This document shows positions 33,690 to 42,584 of a DNA stretch of 46,816 nucleotides, piece after piece. The DNA is from Methanobacteriota archaeon (GTDB taxonomy: Archaea > Halobacteriota > Methanomicrobia > Methanomicrobiales > Methanospirillaceae), in NCBI GenBank assembly GCA_029547605.1, contig JAKPPB010000077.1, positions 1 through 46,816 of the forward strand. Reading direction: 5' to 3'. The notes below the pieces were generated by a model that saw only the letters and a program-made list of their open reading frames with translations, had not been told where the DNA came from and did no database searches. The first letter of the stretch is position 1; each line of letters begins with the position of its first letter. Made by a program: the position numbers and the translations under genes.

Positions 33690-34144
33690 CCGCCTACAGC
33701 CCCCGCTATGCAGGTTCCGTGACCAGGTATGTCTTTGTCGAGTCCCCGGAGATGACCCCTTCCGATCTCGCCATCAGGGCATACGAGATCTCGCAGGGCG
33801 TAATGATCAAGGAGACCTGTTTCGGGCTCCAGGTTACCGGCAAAGAGGATGACGTGGACCGCATCGTCAGTTCTCTCAGGGCGCTCGACCCTGCGCACAT
33901 CTTCGTAAAAGACAGGGGTTTTCCTCCCGGTGATCGGAGGAGGTGCCGGGCGAACCTCGGAGGAGCCCGCCCGGGTTACTTTGGCCATGAGTTCGAGATA
34001 GGACTGATAAGGAACATCTCAAAAGGGCTCGAGGCGCTCCCGGGACGACCCCCCGGAGAACTCCCGAATCCCCCCACCCCCTCCACAAAGCCCGGGCTCG
34101 ACGCCGCACGGCTGAAGAAGATCATTGAATCACAGGAGTCCTGA
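33686..34144 (+). CDS. mmp6: Methanogenesis marker protein 6
   Basis: 152 residues. Marker 6 family: N-terminal YVFVESPEMTPSDLAIRAYE, then ETCFGLQVTG, and the basic KDRGFPPGDRRRCRANLGGARPG segment; the Pro-rich C-terminal 35 residues are probably disordered. Molecular role unproven, but conserved across methanogens and grouped with MCR activation genes. Start is TTG at 33686, overlapping the mmp3 stop, so translational coupling is expected. Confidence 0.9.
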   Translation: MTAYSPRYAGSVTRYVFVESPEMTPSDLAIRAYEISQGVMIKETCFGLQVTGKEDDVDRIVSSLRALDPAHIFVKDRGFPPGDRRRCRANLGGARPGYFGHEFEIGLIRNISKGLEALPGRPPGELPNPPTPSTKPGLDAARLKKIIESQES

Positions 34145-34145
34145 C

Positions 34146-34595
34146 ATGGCAAAGGTCTTTCTCTACCCCACCACAAGCCTCATCCTCTCGGACCTGGTAG
34201 CCAGGTTCGGGCATACACCTCTCTCTGCAGCCCTCCAGGTCCGCGAAAGGATCCAGACAGCGGGGCTCGAGTCCCCCCCACTCCAGATCACCCCGGAAGA
34301 GCCGAAGAAAGGCCTCAGGTGGGCTGCAGTGGAAGTACCGTCAGGTGTGCGCGGCAGAATGTCCCTTTATGGGCCGATGATCGAGGCGGCGGAGGCGGCA
34401 ATCATCATCAACAACGCAGACTATTCGTTCGGGTGCATGGGATGCGCCCGGACAAATGAACTCATCAAATACCTGGTGCGGAAGAGGAATATCCCGGTCC
34501 TCGACCTTGAATATCCACAAAACGAGGAGGAGGGGGTCGAGTTCGTGGCGGCAATCAAACAGTTCCTGGATACCCTCAAAGGGGGTTCGCCATGA
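34146..34595 (+). CDS. mmp5: Methanogenesis marker protein 5
   Basis: 149 residues starting [20 protein letters not shown]. Marker 5 family, with the conserved [19 protein letters not shown] segment containing CxxC, which could bind a metal. Two bases separate it from mmp6, and its TGA overlaps the ATG of mmp15. Function is inferred only from universal occurrence in methanogens and linkage to MCR activation genes. Confidence 0.92.
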   Translation: MAKVFLYPTTSLILSDLVARFGHTPLSAALQVRERIQTAGLESPPLQITPEEPKKGLRWAAVEVPSGVRGRMSLYGPMIEAAEAAIIINNADYSFGCMGCARTNELIKYLVRKRNIPVLDLEYPQNEEEGVEFVAAIKQFLDTLKGGSP

Positions 34596-35827
34596 GCAGG
34601 GTGAGGATTGCACAGCTCTCCTGCGGCCCGGAATACAGCGGGGTTCAGAAGGAGATCGATGAAGCTGCGGCTGCAGTGGACGCGGAGATCTTTTTCCCTG
34701 ACTTAAAACTCGCAGACATCAGGCACTCCTTTGATGAATTCGGCCTTGACGTGCGGAGTCCCGATCTCAAGCTCGCCATTGCGCGTGCAAAGGCCCTTGT
34801 TGAGGGACGAGTGGAGGCCGACGCCGTCTTCATCGCCACCTGCTTCAGGTGCGCTGAGGCGGCAATCGTCCGGAATGAGCTCCGTCGCTATATCCACGAG
34901 AACTCGAGACTTCCGGTGGTCAGTTATTCGTTCACCGAGCGAACCACGGCCGGGACGCTCCTCACCCGGATGGAGGCGCTGACTACCATCGCACGACGGC
35001 GGGCGCTCCTGGCGAGAGAGGAGCAGCAGGGACTCACGATGGGTGTCGATTCAGGGTCGAGCACCACAAAGGCGGTTGTGATGCGCGATAACGAGATCAT
35101 CGGGACCGGCTGGCTTCCCACCACCGCGGTACTCCAGAGCGCCGATGAAGCGGTCGCGCAGGCCCTTTCTGCCGCCGGAGTGACCCGCGAAGATCTGGAG
35201 GCGATAGGGACCACGGGATACGGCCGGTTCCTTGTCGGTGATCACCTGAAGGCAGACCTCGTCCAGGAGGAGCTGACCGTCAATTCCAAGGGTGCAGTAT
35301 TCCTCGCAGACACCCAGCGGGGCCCTTCTACAGTGATCGACATCGGGGGCATGGACAACAAGGCCATCAGCGTCCAGGACGGCATCCCAGGGACATTCAC
35401 GATGGGAGGCATCTGTGCGGGTGCAAGCGGCCGGTTCCTCGAGATGACCTCAAAGAGGCTCGGGGTCGATATCACAGAACTCGGTCCGCTTGCCATGAAG
35501 GGCCTTTCACGCAAGGTACCCATGAACAGTTACTGCATCGTCTTTGGGACACAGAGCCTGGTGAACGCCCTTGCCGCGGGGAGCAGCCCCGAGGACGTGG
35601 CCGCCGCTGCCTGCCACAGCGTTGCGGAGCAGGTCTTCGAACAGCAGCTCCAGGAGGTGGATATCAAGGACCCGGTGATCATGGTCGGCGGGACATCCCT
35701 GATCCAGGGGCTCGTCCGGGCGATGGAGGACCTCCTCCAGACCGAGATCGTCGTCCCACACCACTCCCAGTATATCGGCGCGGTGGGTTCCGCGCTTCTG
35801 GCTTCAGGGTTCATCAAGGGAGATTAG
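34592..35827 (+). CDS. mmp15: Methanogenesis marker protein 15 (BadF/BcrA/HgdC-type ATPase)
   Basis: 411 residues. The first 140 are marker-specific with two cysteines ([11 protein letters not shown]); the rest is an ASKHA ATPase of the activator type that drives low-potential reduction in 2-hydroxyacyl-CoA dehydratases and benzoyl-CoA reductase. Key features: phosphate 1 loop [14 protein letters not shown], FeS cysteine region [13 protein letters not shown], and phosphate 2 region [11 protein letters not shown]. By analogy it may use ATP to deliver electrons during MCR activation or F430/cluster maturation. Start overlaps mmp5 (ATGA); the mmp17 ATG follows its stop with no gap. Confidence 0.94.
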   Translation: MSRVRIAQLSCGPEYSGVQKEIDEAAAAVDAEIFFPDLKLADIRHSFDEFGLDVRSPDLKLAIARAKALVEGRVEADAVFIATCFRCAEAAIVRNELRRYIHENSRLPVVSYSFTERTTAGTLLTRMEALTTIARRRALLAREEQQGLTMGVDSGSSTTKAVVMRDNEIIGTGWLPTTAVLQSADEAVAQALSAAGVTREDLEAIGTTGYGRFLVGDHLKADLVQEELTVNSKGAVFLADTQRGPSTVIDIGGMDNKAISVQDGIPGTFTMGGICAGASGRFLEMTSKRLGVDITELGPLAMKGLSRKVPMNSYCIVFGTQSLVNALAAGSSPEDVAAAACHSVAEQVFEQQLQEVDIKDPVIMVGGTSLIQGLVRAMEDLLQTEIVVPHHSQYIGAVGSALLASGFIKGD

Positions 35828-36409
35828 ATGGAGGCAGTGGAGTATTTCGAGGTGGAATGCCCCGAAAAGGCGGGTGGGGACTACTACCGCCGAATCGCCG
35901 ACGTGGTGCTCCTTGACCATAACCTCATCCGCGTGGTACTGAAACTGCATATCTTCATAGATCCAAAGGTTCCGCTCTTCGTTGCTGGCGGTGTGACGAG
36001 GAAACTCCCTGGTATCATCAGGCTACGCGACTTTGCGGACCTGAACATCCAGGAGAGGAAAGTGACAATTTCCATAGGAAATGAAGCGTACCTCGCTCCC
36101 CTTTTACAGATCCTGTGGAAAAAATACGGGAAGGACAATGTGGAACAACCCGATCGATTCACCATCATCCTCTATCTTGACGAGGACGAGTCTCGATCAC
36201 TGGAGGATCTCCCAGTTTTTGACCCGAGTGAATCGATTTACAAGGACCTTATCTACGCTCTCCAGGTCATCCAGCCCGAGGGGTTCAAGGTCAGGAGGCA
36301 GTACTACGGGAACGGCAGGTTTTACCTTGTGGCGAGTGAGGACACCCTTCCCGAAGATATTGAAGATATTGTGAGGCAGAAATTTTCACTGATGGGGGAA
36401 TCCCTGTGA
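35828..36409 (+). CDS. mmp17: Methanogenesis marker protein 17
   Basis: 193 residues beginning MEAVEYFEVECPEKAGGDYY. Marker 17 is a component of the purified MCR activation (A3) complex with McrC, Mmp3 and Mmp7. Length and the central VTRKLPGIIRLRDFADLNI region are as expected. Starts directly after the mmp15 stop; its stop overlaps the GTG start of mmp7. Confidence 0.92.
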   Translation: MEAVEYFEVECPEKAGGDYYRRIADVVLLDHNLIRVVLKLHIFIDPKVPLFVAGGVTRKLPGIIRLRDFADLNIQERKVTISIGNEAYLAPLLQILWKKYGKDNVEQPDRFTIILYLDEDESRSLEDLPVFDPSESIYKDLIYALQVIQPEGFKVRRQYYGNGRFYLVASEDTLPEDIEDIVRQKFSLMGESL

Positions 36410-37344
36410 TCCTGGTTCCGGTCACCTACAAGGGTGGCATCTACCGCCACGACGAGATCATAGATCTCATCGAGGATCTCGGCGGCTACATCATCCAGAA
36501 GCACATGATTGCCCAGGAAGTAGTACTCCAGGCCCTCGTTCCAAAAGACGACATTGAATTGATCCGAAAAGTGGGAAAACCACTCACCGGGGAGCTTACC
36601 CTCTCGCCCCTGGTGGGAACCGAGATTGCGGTGGTGACACCGTCCCTCGAAATCCATCACCTTCCCCATGCATCCTGTGATATTGCCGAGTATATCCGCC
36701 GTTTCGGGGCCAAGACCAACATGGTCGGTCTTGCCAGGGGCTTTGGAAAGCGCATCGCCCAGTTGAACGACGAGGAACGCGATGTCATCAACGAGCACGA
36801 CCTGGCAGTGTACCTGCTCGGCGATTTTGAGACATGCATCGAGAAAAAATTCCCGGTCCTCCGCAGGGGGATCGTGGTCCCGATCGTTCTCTGCGGTGGT
36901 CCTCCGACTGATGCCCTGAAGGCGATCATCGATCCGCCGGTCGATGGGTACGTCGGAAGCATCGGGCGTTTCATGCACAGGACAAAGGAGTCAGAAGAGA
37001 TCTCGAGACTCGATGATGTGGTAGAAGAGATCACGCGGGTGCTCGACAAAAAAAGGGAGGAGATGGCAAAGGATCCCCTCTCCATCTCTCCTGCACGCTT
37101 GATGGATATCATCTCCGAGAAGATCGACGAGATTCACGAGGTGCTCTCGCCGACTCCCATCACCGTGCAGATGGGGGGTCTCCGGGTAAAGCTTCCCTAC
37201 GATACCTTCGGGCCGGTGTTGAGAAAGACTGAAATCGACGAAGGGGTGACCGTCGGCGATCTCGCAGAGGTTTTCCCTTCCCGCATGAGGGACTATATCC
37301 TCATCCGGATAAAGCCATTCTCTGAGACCAACCTGGTGATCTGA
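36406..37344 (+). CDS. mmp7: Methanogenesis marker protein 7
   Basis: 312 residues, start GTG at 36406 overlapping the mmp17 stop. Marker 7 family: N-terminal VPVTYKGGIYRHDEIIDLIEDLGGY, conserved CDIAEYIRRFGAKTNMVGLARGFGKR, and LCGGPPTDALKAIIDPPVDGYVG. In the known MCR activation complex this protein participates in holding nitrogenase-like iron-sulfur clusters; cysteines seen here (C in HASCDIAEY, FETCIEK, VLCGGPP) are candidates for that. Last gene of the operon; a GC-rich hairpin (see 37346-37370) follows. Confidence 0.93.
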   Translation: MILVPVTYKGGIYRHDEIIDLIEDLGGYIIQKHMIAQEVVLQALVPKDDIELIRKVGKPLTGELTLSPLVGTEIAVVTPSLEIHHLPHASCDIAEYIRRFGAKTNMVGLARGFGKRIAQLNDEERDVINEHDLAVYLLGDFETCIEKKFPVLRRGIVVPIVLCGGPPTDALKAIIDPPVDGYVGSIGRFMHRTKESEEISRLDDVVEEITRVLDKKREEMAKDPLSISPARLMDIISEKIDEIHEVLSPTPITVQMGGLRVKLPYDTFGPVLRKTEIDEGVTVGDLAEVFPSRMRDYILIRIKPFSETNLVI

Positions 37345-37345
37345 A

Positions 37346-37370
37346 CGGGGCCGTGGTAGCCAAACCACCC
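37346..37370. terminator. Possible hairpin between convergent genes
   Basis: ggggccgtggt-agccaa-accacccc can fold with GTGGT/ACCAC at the core, extended by a G-C stretch across a small bulge, in the 33-base gap between mmp7 and the convergent lipoprotein gene. Only a weak pyrimidine tract (cttccc) follows. Confidence 0.3.
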
Positions 37371-37377
37371 CTTCCCA

Positions 37378-37926
37378 TCAGGCGGTAAATATGCCTGACA
37401 TCTCGTAATACTGGTAATCCCGGTATGCAAACGGCTGTGTTGAGAACCTCCATACTTTTCCTGGGCCAAGCGAGTTTACGCTCGCATACGTGTTCCCGAG
37501 GAGGTTCCCGTTCGAGTTGTAGAGGTTGAAATTCACGGTGATATGGTCGATGCGGTAACTCTCGTCGTTCTTTATTTTGCCTATTATAATCCGCTGGCCG
37601 GTCGCGTCCACGTCATCCTTGATCTCGATCACGGACAGGCGGACACCCGTCGTAGGGGTGGTGATGAGATACCCATATGGGGTCTTGATCACATACCGGG
37701 GAACACCGCTGCCCGCTTCAATGGGGAGATCAATACCCCCTTCTTGAATAGAAGTGCCCTGAGTGGGAGTGGCCGCGGGGCTTACAGTCGCTACGGGGCC
37801 GGGACCTTGTTCTGAGATGAAGTCCTGAGGCGATATACAGCCTGAAAGTGCGAGCAGACCTGTAAAAATTGCGAACACCAATATGCATGATATGCCACGC
37901 CCACTCTTCTTTCCCACCCTTCTCAT
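37378..37926 (-). CDS. Predicted lipoprotein with FxLYD-like domain
   Basis: 182 residues. Lipoprotein signal with GRGISCILVFAIFTGLLALSGC (split here: hydrophobic core ILVFAIFTGLL, lipobox LSGC near residue 30), a Pro/Thr-rich spacer to about residue 70, then a beta domain with IIIGKIKNDESYRIDHITVNF and NLYNSNGNLLGNTYASVNSL, the pattern of FxLYD domains (KNDS ... V.V.F.LYD..G). These are common extracytoplasmic domains in Methanomicrobiales with no known enzymatic role. Convergent with mmp7. Confidence 0.8.
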   Translation of the reverse strand: MRRVGKKSGRGISCILVFAIFTGLLALSGCISPQDFISEQGPGPVATVSPAATPTQGTSIQEGGIDLPIEAGSGVPRYVIKTPYGYLITTPTTGVRLSVIEIKDDVDATGQRIIIGKIKNDESYRIDHITVNFNLYNSNGNLLGNTYASVNSLGPGKVWRFSTQPFAYRDYQYYEMSGIFTA

Positions 37927-37983
37927 GGAGAAGACTCTTCACCATGTCCTATAAAAACGATTGGTCTTGCTCCTGCCTTTTCC

Positions 37984-37991
37984 AAAAAAAA
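37984..37991 (-). terminator. T8 tract downstream of META-domain gene
   Basis: Eight A residues on the plus strand give U8 on minus-strand RNA about 80 bases after the stop at 38072. A shorter U6-C5 stretch lies closer. Likely 3' end of the META-domain transcript; the lipoprotein gene starts 58 bases further on. Confidence 0.4.
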
Positions 37992-38071
37992 TAACAGGGA
38001 AACGCGTGGTTTACCCAGGTTCCAAGCGGCAGTGTCTGCACAAAGAGGGGGAAAAAAGTGGGGGAGTACCT

Positions 38072-39667
38072 TCAGTGAGCCCGCGGTGGCGCAATGTCAT
38101 CCGGGGCGTTCTCCCCGACGATGCGAGAGAGCGCATCAACGAGTGGTTGGAGGGCTTCAGGGATCACGGTATCCTCCACGAGCACGGTCTTTCCATGTGC
38201 GCGTATTTGGTAAAGGAAAAGGTCTGCGCTCCCGGGTGGTGCCCGGTATTCGGGTGAAAGTCCCATGAACCCGGAACTCACAAGCAGGGTGCTGATCTCC
38301 TCGAGTTCTGCTTCCGAAAGCGCGAAACTGACGGAATAGTCCTTTCGGGTGAGCGAGACTTTTCCGTCGGGGTAGACTTCCAGGTGGTCGTTGTTCCCTG
38401 CAAACCCACCGGTCCTCCAGAACTCGATGAGGGGCTCCGGTCGATCGGATATGTCCTCGATGCCGGGCGAGAATACCAGTATTTCACGGCCCGATGAGTC
38501 TGAGATTACGAGGTCTCCATCCCTGATCTTCCAGGATGCCGCGGTTCCGAGGAGCTGCAGGTAGGTGCTCTCCTGCTTCATGATCGCCCTGGCGGCATCG
38601 TAACAATACATTTCGGTCGAACCTGCAGGCCCGATCCGAATGGTAGTGCCACTCTGCTCGAATGGTGCAAAATAGAGGTTGCAGCCTGAGGTCCCGCTGA
38701 CCCTGCCATCTCCCGAGAATGCCGCTGTGATCACACTTCCCTTGATCACGGGGGCTGTGACTCCGCCACGCTCCATTCCAACCAGAGTCCATGGCCCGAT
38801 GAGGGAGGGGTCAGCCGATTTCTCCTCTCCCAGTCTTGCAGACATCGAGATGACGGTGACCGGTATTCCCCACATGTAGATACCCAGGGTGTCAGGGACT
38901 GTTCTGGCAGTAAAGGAGACCTCCATCCCGTCAACCTGGAATTCTCTGTCCAGGTTCAGGGGGAAAAAAGATCTTCCATCATCGGTGACGATCCCGTAAA
39001 ATCCCCCGGCAAGGTCAATGTACTCGATTCTCCCATCGGCTTTCACCTCTTCACCGAGGGGCACCGCCGACAGAATCCGAAGTGATGTACCCCACATGGA
39101 GATGCTGGCCACTCCCGTCTTCTCCATGCCGGTGAATTTCACTCTGATCCCATCCACCTTGCATGATTCCGGCAGGGTATCGGGGAGGTATCGTGTGCCG
39201 TCATCGGTGACGATGCCATAGAATCCGCCCTCGAGATCCATGTACACCACGGTTCCCGTGGTTGAAACAAGGGACGATTTTCCCACCGACTGGTTGAATG
39301 CCCTCTCCCTGACCGGGTTGATCCCGTGCGACCGTTCAGGGATGGTGAAGTTGAATTTCTGGGAACTCTTCACGATTGACGGGGCACTGACCGGGGCGTT
39401 CTCACGAACGATACGGCCCGGAAGGGGAAGGTCTCTCTTCCAGGCATTGACCACGCCGGCCACATCCGAGCGGGAGTAGGATGCCGGAGCAGATGTGTCC
39501 CTGGCCGGCACCTGGAATGATGACTGGTCCTGCGTCCGGTGGGATGACAGTTTCTCGCTGAGATCATATCTCATTGGTGCGGCCTGGACTGCTCCCATCG
39601 CTCCAAAACAAAGCGCGACGAGAAGCACCAGGCATGTGGAGCGTAGAAAAGAACTCCTATTTTGCAT
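38072..39667 (-). CDS. Exported META-domain protein with two beta repeats
   Basis: 531 residues with an N-terminal signal peptide (STCLVLLVALCFGAMGAVQAA). After a Ser/Pro-rich region come two tandem repeats of about 70 residues, each containing GGFYGIVTDDG (near residues 150 and 220) and ending in a MWG motif (SMWGTSLRIL and YMWGIPVTVI). Then a META/HslJ domain (GPWTLVGMERGG ... GRVSGTSGCNLYFAPF ... MYCYDAARAIM) and a C-terminal beta domain. META domains in bacteria occur in heat-shock or secretion proteins and protease inhibitors; no defined archaeal role. ATG 39667 is preceded by GGAGAG and, about 65 bases up, by a TATA-like TATTTATAAG (39727-39736). Confidence 0.82.
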   Translation of the reverse strand: MQNRSSFLRSTCLVLLVALCFGAMGAVQAAPMRYDLSEKLSSHRTQDQSSFQVPARDTSAPASYSRSDVAGVVNAWKRDLPLPGRIVRENAPVSAPSIVKSSQKFNFTIPERSHGINPVRERAFNQSVGKSSLVSTTGTVVYMDLEGGFYGIVTDDGTRYLPDTLPESCKVDGIRVKFTGMEKTGVASISMWGTSLRILSAVPLGEEVKADGRIEYIDLAGGFYGIVTDDGRSFFPLNLDREFQVDGMEVSFTARTVPDTLGIYMWGIPVTVISMSARLGEEKSADPSLIGPWTLVGMERGGVTAPVIKGSVITAAFSGDGRVSGTSGCNLYFAPFEQSGTTIRIGPAGSTEMYCYDAARAIMKQESTYLQLLGTAASWKIRDGDLVISDSSGREILVFSPGIEDISDRPEPLIEFWRTGGFAGNNDHLEVYPDGKVSLTRKDYSVSFALSEAELEEISTLLVSSGFMGLSPEYRAPPGSADLFLYQIRAHGKTVLVEDTVIPEALQPLVDALSRIVGENAPDDIAPPRAH

Positions 39668-39784
39668 ATATGTCTCTCCTGGTCCTCAAATAAATCTGGG
39701 GAACCATCCAGATCTATGGCGTGATTCTTATAAATACGTGACTTTTACTGCGAATTTTTTCGCACTTACCCTGCGCTGGCAGCA

Positions 39785-39794
39785 GTATAATATG
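39785..39794 (+). promoter_or_regulatory. TATA-like box for AhpD/CMD-like gene
   Basis: gtataatatg, 36-45 bases upstream of the ATG at 39830, predicting a start near 39815; GCGAGG at 39818-39823 would be the ribosome-binding site. A small hairpin gcgaa-tttt-ttcgc at 39750-39763 lies between this promoter and the divergent META-domain promoter at 39727-39736. Confidence 0.5.
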
Positions 39795-39829
39795 GCTTCC
39801 CCGAGGATATTTAGTCAGCGAGGTTCGTC

Positions 39830-40279
39830 ATGAACGACCTGGAAGAATTCGAACACACCCTGCAGAAGATCGTCTCCTGCGGGGGAGAAGAGATTGCAGA
39901 GGCATGGATGAAGGATATTGAGGCAGAGTACGGCCGTGCCCCGCTCATTTTCAAGCGGATGGCTGAACGACCTGAAGTGCTCATCTCCCACCTTCTCTAT
40001 AAGACCGCGGTGACAAGGACAAGTGCCATCGACCCCAAATACATCGAGCTGATCAGCATGGCGGTCGGTTCGGCTCTCCGCTGCCCGCACTGCACAAGCT
40101 ATCACATGCAGGCGGCAGTAAAGAAAGGTGCGAGCAGGGAAGAGATACTGGAAGTGATCCTCCTGGCAGGAATGATCTCGAACTCCTCGGTGCTGGCAAA
40201 TGCCTATCGAATTTTCGACGAGAAGATGGCCAGGTGCATCCCCTGCGACAACTCGGGGATCGAACTCGATAAACACTAA
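39830..40279 (+). CDS. Carboxymuconolactone decarboxylase/AhpD-like protein
   Basis: 149 residues of the alkylhydroperoxidase D-like fold. The redox motif is CPHCTSYHMQAAVKKGASREEI, the classic CxxCxxxH of AhpD-like proteins, so a peroxidase or thiol-redox role is more likely than lactone decarboxylation. Additional cysteines lie near the C-terminus (CIPCDNSG), which could act as a second CxxC. Single-gene transcript with its own promoter; its stop overlaps the stop of the convergent YgiQ gene by four bases. Confidence 0.9.
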   Translation: MNDLEEFEHTLQKIVSCGGEEIAEAWMKDIEAEYGRAPLIFKRMAERPEVLISHLLYKTAVTRTSAIDPKYIELISMAVGSALRCPHCTSYHMQAAVKKGASREEILEVILLAGMISNSSVLANAYRIFDEKMARCIPCDNSGIELDKH

Positions 40280-42105
40280 CCGCCCTTGTGCTCCCCCCTG
40301 GGTGCCCTCCTCCTTCTCCCGGGGGTGTGGGTTCCCTTTTCGCCGTAGAGGAGATCTCTTCTCCCTGTCAAGTTGAGTGCCTCGTCGACCAGATGCCTGT
40401 TCTTCCTGTCGCGGTATGAGAGAAGCGCCCTCTGGACCTGTTTCTCCCTTCCTTTCGGGACATGCACCGGTTCGAGGGTGAAGGGATTGAGCCCCGTATG
40501 ATACATGCAGGTAGACGCCGTCATTGGCGTCGGAGTGAAGTCCTGTACCTGCTCTGTATAAAGGTCGTGGTCGCGGATGAAGACGGCAAGGTCGATCATG
40601 TCCTCAAGCGTACACCCGGGATGCCCCGACATGAAATAAGGGAGGACGTACTGCCTCCTTTCCCTGCCTTCCTGGCATCTCGAAAACGCGGCCAGAAACC
40701 GCTCGAAGACCTCTTTTCCGGGCTTTCCCATCAGTGCGGTGACTCCTGGAGAGACGTGTTCCGGGGCAACTTTCAGGTGCCCTGACACGTGGTGGGCGCA
40801 GATCTCGGGCAGCGGGTTTCCGGGATCTGCAACCAGAAGGTCGTACCGGACGCCAGATCCGATGAAGACACGCTTCACTCCCGGAACCTCCCGGAGGCGG
40901 CGGAGAAGCATGACCTGCCGCTGGTGGGAGACCGGGAGGTTCGGACAATTCTCAGTGCATGCCCTGTCCGGGCATGGACCGGAAACGGCCCACCGGGGGC
41001 ACTCCATGCCGTACATGTTGGCGGTAGGTCCCCCCACATCACTGATCACACCCGAAAATCCTGGCATCCTGGCCATCCGGGTCGCCTCCCTTACCAGCGA
41101 CTCGATGCTCCTGCTCTGGATAATGCGCCCCTGATGGTGAGTGAGGGCACAGAATGCACAGGACCCAAAGCACCCCCGGTGGCTGATGAGCGAAAATTTC
41201 ACGGGTTCCAGTGCCGGGACAGGAAGTGTATATGATGGGTGGGTTCTCCGGGAATAGGGCAGTTCATAGACGGCGTCCAGTTCAGGGGTGGAGAGGGGGA
41301 GTGACGGAGGGTTCTGGACAATAACCGTCTTTGGGTGCCTCTGCGCGACCGCTTTGCCGGTAAACGGGTTCTGCTCGCGGTAGTGCATGGCAAACGCCCT
41401 TGCATAGGCCACCCTGTCTTTCTCTACGTCCGAAAACGAGGGGATCTCCAGGAGCGGGAATGCACAGGAACCAATATAACGGGAAGGAGGGACCCGGAAG
41501 ACCGTCCCCCTGATATCAGTCAGGGATGCCGCAGGCTCCCCTGCATCAAGTCGCCGGGCGATCTCCCTGACCTGCGATTCACCCATGCCGTACACGAGCA
41601 GGTCGGCAGGCGCATCCGCAAGGATCGAGTGCCGGACTGCGCCCGACCAGTAATCGTAGTGTGCAAATCTCCTCAAAGATGCCTCGATTCCGCCCAGAAC
41701 GAGAGGCACTCCGGGGAAGAGCGAGTGGACCTTGTCGCTGTAGACGATTGCTGCCCTGTCAGGTCTCCGGATCTTGCCTCCGGCAGAATATACGTCGCTC
41801 GACCGCCTCTTCTTCGCAGCAGTATAATTGTTCACGAGGGAATCGCAGTTCCCGGGACAGATCGCAAAGAAGAGACGGGGAGCGCCAAGATGAAGAAAGT
41901 CATCGTCACTCCTCCAGTCAGGCTGTGCGATCACCCCGACCGAGAACCCTTCGTCCCAGAGTACCCTGCCGATGACCGCGGCAGCAAACGAGGGGTGATC
42001 GACATAGGCATCGCCGCTGACAAGAATCACGTCGAACTGGTCGATCCGGAGATCCTTTGCCTCCGCAAGAGTCATCGGGAGGAACTTTGGCTGTCTCCTC
42101 TTCAT
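40276..42105 (-). CDS. YgiQ-family radical SAM protein
   Basis: 609 residues. N-terminal B12-binding-like region (FDVILVSGDAYVDHPSFAAAVIGRVL), then the radical SAM cluster motif CFGSCAFC in KFSLISHRGCFGSCAFCALTH (about residue 320), a Cys-rich stretch (ECPRWAVSGPCPDRACTENC) and SGHLKVAPEHVSPG, all typical of YgiQ. It binds a 4Fe-4S cluster and SAM; the substrate is unknown. The C-terminal 25 residues are Arg-rich. Start overlaps the stop of the PPC/DUF296 gene (ATGA at 42102-42105), so it is translated from the same operon. Confidence 0.93.
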   Translation of the reverse strand: MKRRQPKFLPMTLAEAKDLRIDQFDVILVSGDAYVDHPSFAAAVIGRVLWDEGFSVGVIAQPDWRSDDDFLHLGAPRLFFAICPGNCDSLVNNYTAAKKRRSSDVYSAGGKIRRPDRAAIVYSDKVHSLFPGVPLVLGGIEASLRRFAHYDYWSGAVRHSILADAPADLLVYGMGESQVREIARRLDAGEPAASLTDIRGTVFRVPPSRYIGSCAFPLLEIPSFSDVEKDRVAYARAFAMHYREQNPFTGKAVAQRHPKTVIVQNPPSLPLSTPELDAVYELPYSRRTHPSYTLPVPALEPVKFSLISHRGCFGSCAFCALTHHQGRIIQSRSIESLVREATRMARMPGFSGVISDVGGPTANMYGMECPRWAVSGPCPDRACTENCPNLPVSHQRQVMLLRRLREVPGVKRVFIGSGVRYDLLVADPGNPLPEICAHHVSGHLKVAPEHVSPGVTALMGKPGKEVFERFLAAFSRCQEGRERRQYVLPYFMSGHPGCTLEDMIDLAVFIRDHDLYTEQVQDFTPTPMTASTCMYHTGLNPFTLEPVHVPKGREKQVQRALLSYRDRKNRHLVDEALNLTGRRDLLYGEKGTHTPGRRRRAPRGEHKGG

Positions 42106-42554
42106 TGAGGACTTCCGGTCAGGAACCGGGGCAGCTGGAGCCCGGTCATGTCGTCATGGCCTCGGACCGCGTGAATACCCGCGATCTCGGTGATGATCGC
42201 TTCCACCACGATGTAGACCGTTGCGCGGTCCCGGAGGCATCCTGCAAGAGATAGCGATCCCTGTCCGACTGCGGAATGAAGGTGGAGGTGGGGGCCATCC
42301 TCTCCCCACGAGATCGAGCCCACCCCGAGGATCTCCCATCCCCCGGCAACATCCTCGCGATGCGGGACAGGGGGAAGGACGGGTTCCTCCGGCCCAGTCA
42401 CCAGTTGTGCCTGCCCCAGAGCGCCGAGCACCTGGACAGTGCCGCAGAGTACTTTCTTTTCGCGTATGCATTGGAGAATCACTTCGAGGAGGTCTTCACC
42501 ATGGTCGATGCGGAGGACAAATATCCTCCCCGGACGCCCTTCAGTGCACTGCAT
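42102..42554 (-). CDS. PPC/DUF296-domain protein
   Basis: 150 residues matching the PPC (plants and prokaryotes conserved) domain: FVLRIDHGEDLLEVILQCIREKKV, then VLGALGQAQLV, GPHLHLHSAVGQG with the HxHxxxG core, and GCLRDRATVYIVVEAIITE. In plants this domain is part of AT-hook DNA-binding proteins; in prokaryotes it stands alone and trimerises, with no proven function. Thirty bases after the DUF2207 gene and coupled to ygiQ by ATGA overlap. Confidence 0.85.
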   Translation of the reverse strand: MQCTEGRPGRIFVLRIDHGEDLLEVILQCIREKKVLCGTVQVLGALGQAQLVTGPEEPVLPPVPHREDVAGGWEILGVGSISWGEDGPHLHLHSAVGQGSLSLAGCLRDRATVYIVVEAIITEIAGIHAVRGHDDMTGLQLPRFLTGSPQ

Positions 42555-42584
42555 GGATCTCTCCAGTACGTCCGATCCCGCCGC

